Shown here: piece by piece, positions 18,900 to 27,665 of the stretch
How the letters are laid out: every line of letters starts with the position of its first letter
Numbering within the stretch: the stretch's first letter is position 1
NCBI GenBank assembly: GCA_029779755.1
Contig: JAKOZZ010000184.1
Location: 1 to 58,460, forward strand
Direction: 5' to 3'
DNA length: 58,460 bases
Source of the DNA: Pseudomonadota bacterium
Lineage (GTDB): Bacteria; Pseudomonadota; Gammaproteobacteria; Burkholderiales; Burkholderiaceae_E
Notes under the pieces: model-generated
Database searches by the model: none
What the model was told of the DNA's origin: nothing
The model's input: the letters and a program-made list of their open reading frames with translations, nothing else
Position numbers and translations under genes: made by a program

Positions 18900-19295
18900 A
18901 TGAGCACCGTACGCAAGATGCCCGCTCCGCTGCCCAACCCGGAGAACCAGCCCTACTGGGACGCCGCCAAGGAAGGCAAGCTGCTGGTCAAGCGCTGCAA
19001 GGACTGCGGCGAATTCCATTTCTATCCGCGCGCGATCTGCCCGTTCTGCTTCTCGGACCAGACCGAGTGGGTCGAATCCAAGGGCACCGGCAGCATCTAC
19101 TCCTACAGCGTGATGCGCCGCGGGGTGCCGGTGCCGTTCGCCATCGCCTACGTGACGCTCGACGAAGGCATCACGATGCTCACCAACATGGCTGACGGCA
19201 CCGATCTCGACGGACTTTCCATCGGACAGAAGGTGAAGGTCGCCTTCAAGGCGGCCGAGGACGGCTCGGCGGTCCCGGTCTTCACGCCGGCCTGA
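18900..19295 (+). CDS. Zn-ribbon/OB-fold DUF35 protein, copy 1
   Basis: Protein of 131 residues. A rubredoxin-like zinc ribbon CKDCGEFHFYPRAICPFC (CxxC-x10-CxxC) near residues 38-55 is followed by an acyl-CoA-binding OB-fold (GTGSIYSYSVMRRG, FAIAYVTLDEGITMLTNM). In known systems such proteins form obligate complexes with Ltp2-type thiolase-like proteins. It starts 4 bp after the thiolase stop, so the pair is a translationally linked module. Confidence 0.88.
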   Translation: MSTVRKMPAPLPNPENQPYWDAAKEGKLLVKRCKDCGEFHFYPRAICPFCFSDQTEWVESKGTGSIYSYSVMRRGVPVPFAIAYVTLDEGITMLTNMADGTDLDGLSIGQKVKVAFKAAEDGSAVPVFTPA

Positions 19296-19310
19296 ACCCG
19301 TGCAAGCGTG

Positions 19311-19339
19311 ACGGGCCGCCGGCATCGCCGGCGACCCGT
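19311..19339. terminator. Hairpin between convergent DUF35 and DUF2917 genes
   Basis: ACGGG-cc-GCCGGC-atc-GCCGGC-ga-CCCGT: an 11-bp interrupted stem in the convergent gap. No U-tract follows on either strand, so factor-independent termination is uncertain. Confidence 0.4.
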
Positions 19340-19364
19340 TCGCTGTCGCGCACCCGCCCGACGC

Positions 19365-19835
19365 TCAACAGCTCGGGCACTCTTCATGCGGCGTGGCGAA
19401 CAGCCGGCGCGTGGCGGCGACCAGCGCCTGAGCGGCGCGGGCCTGCTGCCAGGCGGGCGGCTGCAGCGCCGCGAGGGCGCCGGCCGTGGCCAGGCCGGCC
19501 GCGGCGACGGTGGCAGCGATCGCGGATTCCGGCTCGGCGGAGTCGGCCACCCATTCGGCCGATCGCCCCCGTTCTCCCGATTGCACGCGTTCTCCCGATC
19601 GCATCTGGGCGCTCACCTGCACCAGTGCAGGCGCGAACGCCTGCAGCAGCACCAGGCCGGCCGTCTCGATCTCGACCGACGCGCCCGCTTCCAGCACGAG
19701 ATCCTTGCGCACGTTGTCCTGCGTGAGCCAGACCGTGCCCGTCTCGATCCGGACCGTCGAGCCCGCGGCGTCGGTGATGCGCTGCACCTCGCCCGCACGC
19801 AGGGCCAGCATCGCTGTGTCGAAGTCGTGGATCAT
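19365..19835 (-). CDS. DUF2917 domain protein
   Basis: Protein of 156 residues from ATG 19835, chosen over the upstream start because AAGGAG sits 6 bases before it. The N-terminal half matches DUF2917: ALRAGEVQRITDAAGSTVRIETGTVWLTQDN followed by DLVLEAGASVEIETAGLVLLQAF, a small cupin-like fold. The C-terminal half is Ala-rich and ends with two Cys (ECPSC). Function unknown. It is divergent from a GcvA-type LysR gene, a pairing that suggests the regulator controls it. Confidence 0.78.
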   Translation of the reverse strand: MIHDFDTAMLALRAGEVQRITDAAGSTVRIETGTVWLTQDNVRKDLVLEAGASVEIETAGLVLLQAFAPALVQVSAQMRSGERVQSGERGRSAEWVADSAEPESAIAATVAAAGLATAGALAALQPPAWQQARAAQALVAATRRLFATPHEECPSC

Positions 19836-19908
19836 GTCGCACTCCTTGTGATCGACCGCTCGACACATGCTCTGACGGAATGCCTGAGATTGCAGCCGCG
19901 GTCCGTAT

Positions 19909-19925
19909 GACGCATTCTGTGCGTC
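19909..19925. promoter_or_regulatory. Inverted repeat, candidate LysR operator
   Basis: GACGCA-TTCTG-TGCGTC in the 142-bp gap between the DUF2917 and LysR genes. LysR proteins bind interrupted palindromes of this size. The gap also holds GCATTC at 19912 and 19963 and its complement GAATGC at 19878, giving three half-site-like copies. Confidence 0.45.
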
Positions 19926-19977
19926 CTGAACTGCGCACTCAAACGATCATTCAGAACGTCATGCATTCCCACAGATC

Positions 19978-20889
19978 ATGCAAGCCGCCACACGCCGACT
20001 GCCCAACCCCGAGTTCCTGCTGACCTTCGACGCGGCCGCGCGGCACCTGAGCTTCACGCGTGCCGCCGAGGAGCGCTTCGTCACCCAGTCGGCCGTCAGC
20101 CGCCAGATCCGTGCGCTCGAGGACGACCTCGGGGTGACGCTCTTCGAGCGCCGTCACCGTGCGCTCGCGCTCACCGCCGAAGGCGCCCAGCTCGCGCGCA
20201 CCTGCCGCAGCGTGGTCGAGCAGCTGCAGCAGGCGGTCGAGCAGCTGCGCGGCGCGCGCCAGCGCCGGGTCGTCACGATCACGACCACGCCCGGACTCGC
20301 CGCGCTGTGGCTGATCCCCCGCCTGGCCGGATTCACCTCGCAGCATCCGGACGTCGACGTCCGCATCGACGCCAGCTTCGAGCGGCGCGACCTGGTGCGC
20401 GACGGGATCGAGATCGCGATCCGCTACGGTCGCGTCGATGCACCCGTCGGTCCGCTGCTGTTCGAGGAATCGGCCTTGCCCGTGTGCAGCCCGGCCCTGC
20501 GTGCAACCGGTCCGGCGCTCGCCCGCCCGGAGGACCTCGCGCAGCACACGCTGCTGCGCCTGGACGACCGCAGCGCGGGCGGCCCGCTGGAGGACTGGGC
20601 CCCCTGGCTGGCGGCGTCCGGCGTGGGCGGGCTGCAGCCGCGCGCGATGCTGACGTTCTCGAACTACGATGCGGTGATCAGCGCCGCCGTCCACGGCCAG
20701 GGCGTGGCGATGGGACGGCGGCCGCTGGTCGACGACCTGCTGAACGACGGGCGCCTGGTGGCGCCGCTGCAGGGCGGGCTCGCCTCGCCCCGGGCCTACT
20801 TCGTTCAGGTGCGTGAGGATGCACGCCGGCGCCGCGAGGTCTGCGGCTTCGAACGCTGGCTGCTCGAGCAGGCGCGCACCGCACACTGA
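19978..20889 (+). CDS. LysR-family transcriptional regulator (GcvA-like)
   Basis: Regulator of 303 residues. The N-terminal winged helix-turn-helix is clear: FLLTFDAAARHLSFTRAAEERFVTQSAVSRQIRALEDDLGVTLFERR. The C-terminal periplasmic-binding-like effector domain (about 95-295) contains HPDVDVRIDASFERRDLVRDGIEIAIRYG, characteristic of the GcvA/AmpR branch. It is divergent from the DUF2917 gene, over a gap containing an interrupted palindrome, so auto-regulation and control of DUF2917 are likely. Confidence 0.9.
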   Translation: MQAATRRLPNPEFLLTFDAAARHLSFTRAAEERFVTQSAVSRQIRALEDDLGVTLFERRHRALALTAEGAQLARTCRSVVEQLQQAVEQLRGARQRRVVTITTTPGLAALWLIPRLAGFTSQHPDVDVRIDASFERRDLVRDGIEIAIRYGRVDAPVGPLLFEESALPVCSPALRATGPALARPEDLAQHTLLRLDDRSAGGPLEDWAPWLAASGVGGLQPRAMLTFSNYDAVISAAVHGQGVAMGRRPLVDDLLNDGRLVAPLQGGLASPRAYFVQVREDARRRREVCGFERWLLEQARTAH

Positions 20890-20902
20890 ACGGCACCCGG
20901 CC

Positions 20903-20918
20903 GTGCGCTTGGGCGCAC
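20903..20918. other. Short hairpin between LysR and DHH genes
   Basis: GTGCGC-TTGG-GCGCAC, 6-bp perfect stem with a 4-base loop in the 38-bp gap, ending 9 bases before the DHH start codon. It may influence translation initiation of the DHH gene or end the LysR transcript. Confidence 0.35.
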
Positions 20919-20927
20919 AATGTGCAC

Positions 20928-21896
20928 ATGACCCGATACGACGTCTTCAACGGTGATGCCGACGGCATCTGCGCGCTTCACCAGTGGCGTCTGGCCCATC
21001 CGGCGCAGACCGAGCTGGTGACCGGCGTCAAACGCGACAACGCGCTGCTGGCGCGCGTGCCCGCGCAGTCCGGCGACGAGGTCTGCGCGTTCGACATCGC
21101 GCTTCCGGGCAACCTGGCCGCGCTGCAGGCGCTGCTCGCGCGCGGCGTGCGCGTGCGCTACGTCGACCACCACGAACCGGGCCCACGTCCGGCCCATCCG
21201 GGGCTCGAACTGCTGGTCGACACCGCACCCGACGTCTGCACCAGCGTGCTCGTGAACCGTCTGCTCGACGGTGCGCACCGGCGATGGGCCATCGTGGGCG
21301 CATTCGGAGACAACCTGGCGGCGACGGCGCGGCGCATGGCGGATGCCGCCGGCATCACCGACAAGGCCCGCATGGTGCGCTGGCGCGAGCTCGGCGAATG
21401 CCTGAACTACAACGCCTACGGCATCGACGAACGTGACCTCGTCTACCCGCCGGCGGAACTCTTCCGGGCGTTGCAGCCCTATGCCGATCCCGATGCGTTC
21501 ATCGACAGCGGTCCGCACCTCGAACGCCTGCGGGAGGCGCGCAAGGCCGACCTCGACCGGGCGCTCCGGGTGGCGCCGCTGCTCGACGGGAAACGCGCCT
21601 GCGTGCGTGCGCTGCCGGACGAGCGCTGGTCACGCCGCGTGATCGGCACCCTGGCCAACGTGCTGGTCGATCGCGATCCGAAGCGCGCCCACGCGGTGGC
21701 CGTGCCGGTCGATGCCCAGCGCCTGCAGGTCAGCCTGCGGGTGCCCGCCGACGCGCCCGTGACGGCCGACGCGGTGTGCCGCCGCTTCGGCGGGGGCGGG
21801 CGACGCATCGCCGCCGGCATCGACGCGCTGCCGCCGACGCAGCTGGCGGAGTTCGCCGAGGCGCTCGAACGGGGCATGTCGACCGGCGCGACCTGA
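20928..21896 (+). CDS. DHH-family phosphoesterase
   Basis: Protein of 322 residues from ATG 20928 (the track's earlier start is GTG 20922). Metal-binding motifs of the DHH superfamily are present: FNGDADGICAL (residues 6-16), FDIALPGN near 55, VDHHEPG near 77, and GAFGDN near 125. The C-terminal DHHA1-like element ends in RRFGGGGRRIAAGI. Related proteins hydrolyse short oligonucleotides or cyclic dinucleotides, but the specific substrate cannot be assigned here. It stands alone between a regulator and a transporter-protein gene. Confidence 0.83.
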   Translation: MTRYDVFNGDADGICALHQWRLAHPAQTELVTGVKRDNALLARVPAQSGDEVCAFDIALPGNLAALQALLARGVRVRYVDHHEPGPRPAHPGLELLVDTAPDVCTSVLVNRLLDGAHRRWAIVGAFGDNLAATARRMADAAGITDKARMVRWRELGECLNYNAYGIDERDLVYPPAELFRALQPYADPDAFIDSGPHLERLREARKADLDRALRVAPLLDGKRACVRALPDERWSRRVIGTLANVLVDRDPKRAHAVAVPVDAQRLQVSLRVPADAPVTADAVCRRFGGGGRRIAAGIDALPPTQLAEFAEALERGMSTGAT

Positions 21897-21914
21897 GCGC
21901 GGATCCCGAGGGCG

Positions 21915-22006
21915 AATCCCGTCGGCGGACGCGCGCCGATCCCGTCGGCGGACATGCGCCGATCCGGACGGCGAACATGCGCGGCTCCGATCGGCGGACG
22001 TGCGCG
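21915..22006. repeat. 23-bp intergenic tandem repeat
   Basis: Four consecutive degenerate 23-bp units (type GATCCCGTCGGCGGACATGCGCC) with a partial unit upstream, in the gap between the DHH gene and the transport-receptor gene. It is not clearly coding; the downstream signal-peptide gene begins later at 22095. Confidence 0.75.
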
Positions 22007-22094
22007 CCCCCGGGCACGCGGAGGCGCGGACGCGTTAGGATCGCGCCCTCGCGGTTGCATCCGCCTCCTTTTCCCTTCTCTGGAGCACAACGAG

Positions 22095-23093
22095 ATGACC
22101 TCCCTCCTCCGCATTCCCCGCCTGCTCGCAGGCCTCACGGTCGCGCTGGGCCTGCCGCTCATCGCCGGACTGCCCGCCACGGCGCACGCCCAGGCCGACT
22201 GGCCCCAGAAGCCGGTCCGCATCGTCGTGGGCTTCGCGCCGGGCGGCACCACCGACATCACCGCGCGCATCGTGGCCGAGCAGCTGTCGACGGCGCTCAA
22301 GCAGACGTTCGTCGTCGAGAACAAGACGGGCGCGGGCGGCAACGTCGCGGCCACCGAGGTCGCGCGCGCGGCGCCGGACGGCTACACGTTCCTGATGGGC
22401 ACGCCCGGCACGCAGGCGATCAACCAGTTCCTGTTCGCGAAGATGCCCTACGACACGGCCAAGGACTTCCAGCCGGTGTCCTTCGTGGTGCGCATCCCGA
22501 ACGTGCTGATGGTCCATCCGTCGGTGCCCGCCCGCACCATCGAGGAGCTGATCGCGCTGGCCAGGTCGAAGCCCGGCGCGCTCACCTACGGCTCCCCGGG
22601 CAACGGCTCCACCGGCCAGCTGTCGACGGAGCTGTTCAAGACCCAGGCGAAGATCTTCGTCACCCACATCCCGTACCGCGGCAGCGCACCGATGCTGCAG
22701 GACCTGATGGCCGGACAGATCCAGATGTCGATCGACAACCTGCCGTCGGCGCTGCCGCACATCAAGTCGGGCAAGCTGCGCGCGCTCGGCGTGACGTCGC
22801 CGGCGCGCAGCGACCAGCTGCCCGACGTGCCGACCATTGCCAGCGTGCTGCCCGGCTTCTCCGCCGAGTCCTGGTTCGTGCTGATGGCGCCGGCCGGCAC
22901 GCCGCGCCCGATCGTCGATCGCCTGTCGGCCGAGGTCGACCGCATCCTCAAGCGCAAGGAGATCGTCGAGCGCTTCAAGGGGCTGGGCGCGGACGTGGTG
23001 GGCGGCACGCCCGAGTCGCTCGGCCGCTTCATCGCCGACGAGACGAAGAAGTGGCAGCACGTGGTGAAGGTGTCGGGCGCGAAGGTGGACTGA
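22095..23093 (+). CDS. Tripartite tricarboxylate transporter receptor (Bug/TctC family)
   Basis: Periplasmic binding protein of 332 residues. ATG 22095 gives a normal signal peptide (LLAGLTVALGLPLIAGLPATAHAQA). The mature protein has the Bug signatures WPQKPVRIVVGFAPGGTTDITARIVAEQL, NKTGAGGNVAATEVARA, and FVTHIPYRGSAPMLQDLMAGQIQM, typical of the ligand loop region. This family is very expanded in Burkholderiales and often orphaned from TctAB permeases, as here. Ligand is probably a carboxylate or amide. The preceding repeat-rich DNA contains TAGGAT, a possible -10. Confidence 0.9.
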   Translation: MTSLLRIPRLLAGLTVALGLPLIAGLPATAHAQADWPQKPVRIVVGFAPGGTTDITARIVAEQLSTALKQTFVVENKTGAGGNVAATEVARAAPDGYTFLMGTPGTQAINQFLFAKMPYDTAKDFQPVSFVVRIPNVLMVHPSVPARTIEELIALARSKPGALTYGSPGNGSTGQLSTELFKTQAKIFVTHIPYRGSAPMLQDLMAGQIQMSIDNLPSALPHIKSGKLRALGVTSPARSDQLPDVPTIASVLPGFSAESWFVLMAPAGTPRPIVDRLSAEVDRILKRKEIVERFKGLGADVVGGTPESLGRFIADETKKWQHVVKVSGAKVD

Positions 23094-23100
23094 CCGCCGC

Positions 23101-23143
23101 GTGCGGCGCGCGCGGCGCGCACGGCGCGTGCGGCGCGCGCGGC
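23101..23143. repeat. GC-only direct repeat between convergent genes
   Basis: The 16-mer GTGCGGCGCGCGCGGC occurs at 23101 and again at 23128 (period 27), embedded in almost pure GC sequence between the Bug-family gene and the convergent acyl-CoA dehydrogenase gene. It could form several alternative hairpins and may serve as a terminator region. Confidence 0.6.
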
Positions 23144-23194
23144 ACGAACGCGCACACGGGACCGGCGCGATCGAATGCCGACCGCGTGCGCCCC

Positions 23195-24388
23195 TCAGGG
23201 CGCGATGCCGCCCTTGAGCACGCGCCGCGCGAGGGTCGCGCGGTGCAGCTCCGAGGCCCCGTCGTAGATGCGGAACGGCCGCAGGTCGCGCACGATCATC
23301 GACACGGGCGTGTCGTCCGACATGCCCAGCGCGCCCATCATCTGCGCGGCGCGGTCCGCGACCCGGTTGACGGCCTCGGACACGAACACCTTGGTCATCG
23401 CCGACTCGTGCTTCACCGACAGGCCCGCATCCATGCGGGCCGCGCAATGCCAGGTCATCAGCCGCGCGGCGTGCAGGTCGATGTGCGCGTCGGCGACCAT
23501 CGCCTGCACCTGCTGCAGCTCGGCCAGCGGCTGGCCGAACGACGAGCGCTCGCGCACGTAGCGCTGCGCGATCTCCATCGCGCGCGAGGCGCGGCCGATG
23601 AAGCGCATGCAGTGCGAGATCCGCGCCGGCTCCAGCCGCACCTGCGCGTACTCGAAGCCGCGTCCCACCTCGCCGAGCACGTCGTCGGCGCCCACCCGGC
23701 AGTCGGTGAAGTCGATCTCGCCGTGGCCGCCGATCTGGTAACCGTCGATGCCGGGAATGTTGCGCAGCACGCGCATGCCCGGGTTGTCGGCGTCGACCAG
23801 GAACTGCGTGGCCCCTTCGTCGGTCATCGCCAGCACGATCGCGAAGCGCGCGCCGATCGCACCGCTGATGAACCACTTGCGCCCGTTGATCACCCAGCCG
23901 CCGTCCCGGCGCTCGGCCCGGGTGCGCAGCATCGACGGGTCGGAACCGGCGCCCGGCTGCGGCTCGGTCATCGCGAAGCACGAGCGGATCGCACCCGACG
24001 CGAGCGGGCCGAGCCAGCGCGCGCGCTGCGCGTCGCTGCCCTGCTCGATGAGGCTGATCATGTTCGGCTGGTCGGGCGGCGCGCAGTTCAGCGCGCCGGC
24101 GCCGAGAAAACTGCGGCCGAGCTCCTCGAGCACCACCGAACGGTCGCGCCAGCTCAGCCCCTGACCGCCCAGCGACACCGGCAGCTGCGGCGCGTAGATG
24201 CCGGCGCGCTGCGCGATCGGCCGCAGCTCGGCCAGCACGGCGTCGAGCGCGGCGACGTCGTGCGCGAGCGCCGGGCGTTCGCGCGGGATCGCCTCCTCGT
24301 CGATGAAGCGGCGCACGCGTGCCCGCAGCGCCTCCAGGTGCGGGCTGAAGCCGAAGATCGCAGCGGTGTCGTTCATGTCGGGACTCAT
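23195..24388 (-). CDS. Acyl-CoA dehydrogenase
   Basis: FAD-dependent enzyme of 397 residues that introduces an alpha-beta double bond in acyl-CoA. Family motifs: CFAMTEPQPGAGSDPSMLRT (FAD/substrate loop), WVINGRKWFISGA, GRGFEYAQVRLEPARISHCMR and, near the end, YDGASELHRATLARRVLKG. The final motif, with ELHR rather than the EIQR of short-chain enzymes, is closer to the ACAD10/11-type group. Start could be ATG 24388 or 24376. It begins 13 bp after the BT1-like transporter gene on the same strand, suggesting a transport-plus-oxidation operon. Confidence 0.9.
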   Translation of the reverse strand: MSPDMNDTAAIFGFSPHLEALRARVRRFIDEEAIPRERPALAHDVAALDAVLAELRPIAQRAGIYAPQLPVSLGGQGLSWRDRSVVLEELGRSFLGAGALNCAPPDQPNMISLIEQGSDAQRARWLGPLASGAIRSCFAMTEPQPGAGSDPSMLRTRAERRDGGWVINGRKWFISGAIGARFAIVLAMTDEGATQFLVDADNPGMRVLRNIPGIDGYQIGGHGEIDFTDCRVGADDVLGEVGRGFEYAQVRLEPARISHCMRFIGRASRAMEIAQRYVRERSSFGQPLAELQQVQAMVADAHIDLHAARLMTWHCAARMDAGLSVKHESAMTKVFVSEAVNRVADRAAQMMGALGMSDDTPVSMIVRDLRPFRIYDGASELHRATLARRVLKGGIAP

Positions 24389-24401
24389 GGCGGGTGCGCG
24401 C

Positions 24402-25988
24402 TCATGCGCTGCGCAGCCGCGCGATGCGCACCAGCGCGATCGCGGTCAGCGGCAGCACGAAGGCCAGCACGGTGCAGGTGATCAGCAGCTCGCCGAGCCG
24501 GCTGTAGTCGGCGGGCACGGTCACGACGCCGGCCGCGTCCCTGACCTGCCGGGTGACGACGAACACCTGGTTCAGATACTTGGTGCCGAGCTGGGCGGCC
24601 GACAGCGCAAGGTTCGTGAACGACGCCATCACGGCGAAGTAGGTGGCCTTCAGGCGGTCGGGCGCGGAGTTCGCGATCCACGCCAGCATCGGCACCATCG
24701 CGATCTGCCCGAGCGGCGACTCGATCGCCGTGTCGATCACCGCGATGAAGCGGGCGTCGACGACCCCGCCGGTGCGGGCGGCGGTCCATTCGTGCAGGCC
24801 GTAGAACATGCCGGTCACCGGCAGCGACAGCAGCGTCGCCAGCACGGTCAGCACGCCCACCACGTAGTAGATCGAGCGCTCGGCCATGAAGCGGCGGAAG
24901 ACGAACAGGCCCACCAGGGTGAGCACGCTGCCGATCAGCGACAGCTCCGACAGGAACTGCTGATCGAAGCCCAGCACGTCGATCATCCACCAGGTCGACC
25001 CGGCACCCGGACCCGGCAGCGCGCGGAACACGAAGATCACCACCGCCGTGCCCACCAGGGTGGCGCGCGCCGAGGGCTCGAGCTCGCCCAGCAGCCGCCA
25101 CATCAGCACCAGGATCACCGTGGTCGATGCGAGGAAGACGAGCTCCTGCCCCCACCGGAATCCGCCCAGTCCGACGGTGACCGAGACCAGCGCGAACGCG
25201 AGCCCGCCGCCCAGCACCCACCAGTTGACCGGCGGACGCTCGACGCGGGTCTCGGTGCGGGCGTCCACCTCCGCGCGCGCCAGGCCCTGCGCGAACATGC
25301 GCGCACGGGCGCGCCGCCGCAGCGCGGTCGCCAGCAGCACCCCCAGCACCGACACGATCGGGATCAGCAGCGCCAGCTCGTGCACCGCGATGTAGGTGTC
25401 GAGCCGCGCGCGCTCGGGCAGGTTCTGCACGCCGCGCAGCATCACCACGTTCACCAGCGACACCAGCAGCCCGCCGCCGATGATCGCCACCCGCCCCAGC
25501 GTCTGCATCGTCGTGTGCATCGAGCGGCGGGTGTCCTCGGACAGCAGCTGCCCGTCGTCGTCGGCGTGGGGCACGGCCTCCACGGTCATCGCGTCGGCCA
25601 CCACGTCCTGCATCACGTAGCCGATCGGCGACAGCAGCGCGGCCAGCACGTACCACGCTTCCACGCTCGCGTAGGCCCGCATCGCCGCCGGATCGGCGAG
25701 CAGCCCGATCATGATCGTCAGGCTCGCCGCGATCAGGCCCGCGCCGAGATAGACCAGGCCCGCCTTCCAGCGCCAGATCAGGTCGACCAGGTGCCCCAGC
25801 GGCATCTTCAGCGCCCAGGGCAGGCCGGCCCAGAACGCGAGCCCGGCGAGGAACTCGGCCGACAGCCCCAGGTAGTCCTTCACGAAGAACGTGCCGACGA
25901 TGGCCGTCAGGCCGGAGATGCCGGCGGCCAGATAGACCATCAGCGGCGGCAGGAAGGACCAGCGGAGTTCGCGCAGCAGGCGGGGCAT
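24402..25988 (-). CDS. Major facilitator transporter, BT1 (folate/biopterin transporter)-like
   Basis: Integral membrane protein of 528 residues with about 12 hydrophobic segments. ATG 25988 (MPRLLRELRWSFLPPL) is chosen; the open frame extends far upstream antisense to other genes and is not real there. Resemblance to the BT1 family is in LPWALKMPLGHLVDLIWRWK near the start and SPIGYVMQDVVADAMTVEAVP near residue 145, matching the family's DVVADALVVE block. Substrate unknown. Followed by an acyl-CoA dehydrogenase gene, so it may import an acid that is then activated and oxidised. Confidence 0.7.
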   Translation of the reverse strand: MPRLLRELRWSFLPPLMVYLAAGISGLTAIVGTFFVKDYLGLSAEFLAGLAFWAGLPWALKMPLGHLVDLIWRWKAGLVYLGAGLIAASLTIMIGLLADPAAMRAYASVEAWYVLAALLSPIGYVMQDVVADAMTVEAVPHADDDGQLLSEDTRRSMHTTMQTLGRVAIIGGGLLVSLVNVVMLRGVQNLPERARLDTYIAVHELALLIPIVSVLGVLLATALRRRARARMFAQGLARAEVDARTETRVERPPVNWWVLGGGLAFALVSVTVGLGGFRWGQELVFLASTTVILVLMWRLLGELEPSARATLVGTAVVIFVFRALPGPGAGSTWWMIDVLGFDQQFLSELSLIGSVLTLVGLFVFRRFMAERSIYYVVGVLTVLATLLSLPVTGMFYGLHEWTAARTGGVVDARFIAVIDTAIESPLGQIAMVPMLAWIANSAPDRLKATYFAVMASFTNLALSAAQLGTKYLNQVFVVTRQVRDAAGVVTVPADYSRLGELLITCTVLAFVLPLTAIALVRIARLRSA

Positions 25989-26297
25989 TACGGCTTTCGG
26001 TGAATGAAAACCGCTGAAGTATCCGCGATCCGACGCCTGCCGGGAAGCGCGCTGCACGTCCGCGCCGTACGACCGCAGCCCGCAGGGGATTTCGCACCTC
26101 GAACCCGTCGTGCGGCAGACCCCGCCGGCCGATCGGAACGCCGGCACCGCCCGTACGCGGTGCACTGCGCTAACATCGACGACCGTCCCGGTTGCGGCGC
26201 CTCGCCGCACGGGCCTCCGTCGGTCCGGCCCGACGACGCCGCCCGCGTGCGGGCGCACGGCGGATCGGCCCTTCGTCCACGCCCAGCGCGAGCCGCG
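25989..26297. other. Gene-free divergent gap (309 bp)
   Basis: Lies between the BT1-like transporter (minus) and the first M20 peptidase (plus). Less GC-rich near the transporter start (TTTCGGTGAATGAAAACC). TAACAT at 26171 could be a -10 for the peptidase, but no matching -35 is visible. No gene or strong repeat seen. Confidence 0.5.
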
Positions 26298-27575
26298 ATG
26301 CACGACACCCCGCTCACCGAGAAGATCCTCGCCGCCGTCGACGCCGGCTTCGACGAACAGCTGCGCTTCACCGAGCAGCTCACGCGGATCCCGTCGCTGC
26401 GCGGGCAGGAGGCGCCGGCCCAGGACATGATGGCTGCCGCGATGCGCGCGCGCGGCCTCACCGTCGACCGCTGGCGCATCGACGTCGACGACATCCGCCA
26501 CCTGCCGGGCTTCTCGCCCGTCACCGTGTCCTACGACGACGCCTGGAACGTGGTCGGCGCGCACCGCGCGGCCGAGCCCGCCGGGTGCTCGCTGATCCTC
26601 AACGGCCACATCGACGTGGTGCCCACCGGCCCGGCCGACATGTGGACCACGCCGCCGTTCGAGGTGCGCATCGCCGACGGCTGGATGTACGGCCGCGGCG
26701 CCGGCGACATGAAGGCCGGGCTCGCGGCCAACCTGTTCGCGCTGGATGCCCTGAAACGCGCCGGTGTCGCGCCGGCCGCCGACGTCTACCTGCAGTCGGT
26801 GGTCGAGGAGGAATGCACCGGCAACGGCGCACTCGCCTGCCTGCAGCGCGGCTACCGCGCGCAGGCGGCGCTGATCACCGAGCCGTTCGGCGACGCGCTG
26901 ATGTCGGCGCAGGTGGGCGTGATGTGGTTCCAGGTCAAGGTGCGCGGCCGGCCCGCCCACGTGGCCTACGCCGGCACCGGGTCGAACGCGATCGAGGCGG
27001 CGCTGCCGCTGATCGCCGCGCTGCACGCGCTCGAGCACCGCTGGAACGCGCAGGGCCACCCCGCGTACGCGGGCCACGCGCATCCGATCAACTTCGTCGT
27101 CAGCAAGATCGAAGGCGGCGACTGGACCTCCTCGGTGCCGGCCTGGTGCACCTTCGACATGCGCATCGGCATGTTCCCCGGCATGGAGCTGGCGGCGGTG
27201 CGCCGCGAGGTCGAGGACACGATCGCGCAGGCCGCGCGCAAGGACGCCTTCCTCGCCGCGAACCCGCCCCAGGTGGTCTATCACGGCTTCCAGGCCGAAG
27301 GCTACGAACTGCCCGCGGGCACCGAGGCGCAGGCCACGCTGGCGCGCTGCCACGAGCGCGTCACCGGTGCGCCGCTCGGCACCATCGCCAGCACCGCGAC
27401 CACCGACGCGCGCTTCTTCGGCCTGTACGCCGACACGCCGGCGCTGGTATACGGCCCCACGGCGGAGAACATCCACGGCTTCGACGAGCGCGTCGAGATC
27501 GAATCGATCCGCCGGCTCACCCGCACCGTCGCGCTGTTCATCGCGGACTGGTGCGGCACGCGCCCGCTGAGCTGA
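26298..27575 (+). CDS. M20-family deacylase (ArgE/DapE type)
   Basis: Zinc metallohydrolase of 425 residues cleaving an N-acyl amide bond. ATG 26298 (MHDTPLTEKI) is the first start fitting the domain. Metal and catalytic residues: His of LNGHIDVVP with its downstream Asp, Asp of GRGAGDMKAG, the catalytic Glu pair in VVEEECTGNG, and His in ENIHGFDE at the C-terminus. A dimerisation (lid) domain lies at about 185-300. Closest by motif to acetylornithine deacetylase/succinyl-diaminopimelate desuccinylase, but lacking genome context for either pathway. A second M20 gene follows 90 bp downstream. Confidence 0.85.
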   Translation: MHDTPLTEKILAAVDAGFDEQLRFTEQLTRIPSLRGQEAPAQDMMAAAMRARGLTVDRWRIDVDDIRHLPGFSPVTVSYDDAWNVVGAHRAAEPAGCSLILNGHIDVVPTGPADMWTTPPFEVRIADGWMYGRGAGDMKAGLAANLFALDALKRAGVAPAADVYLQSVVEEECTGNGALACLQRGYRAQAALITEPFGDALMSAQVGVMWFQVKVRGRPAHVAYAGTGSNAIEAALPLIAALHALEHRWNAQGHPAYAGHAHPINFVVSKIEGGDWTSSVPAWCTFDMRIGMFPGMELAAVRREVEDTIAQAARKDAFLAANPPQVVYHGFQAEGYELPAGTEAQATLARCHERVTGAPLGTIASTATTDARFFGLYADTPALVYGPTAENIHGFDERVEIESIRRLTRTVALFIADWCGTRPLS

Positions 27576-27665
27576 CGCCGCCCGATACGCCCGATACGCC
27601 TGACACTGCCGAAACCGGCGAGACCGCCGCAACCGCCGAACACCGCCGCACCGAGGACCTTCACC

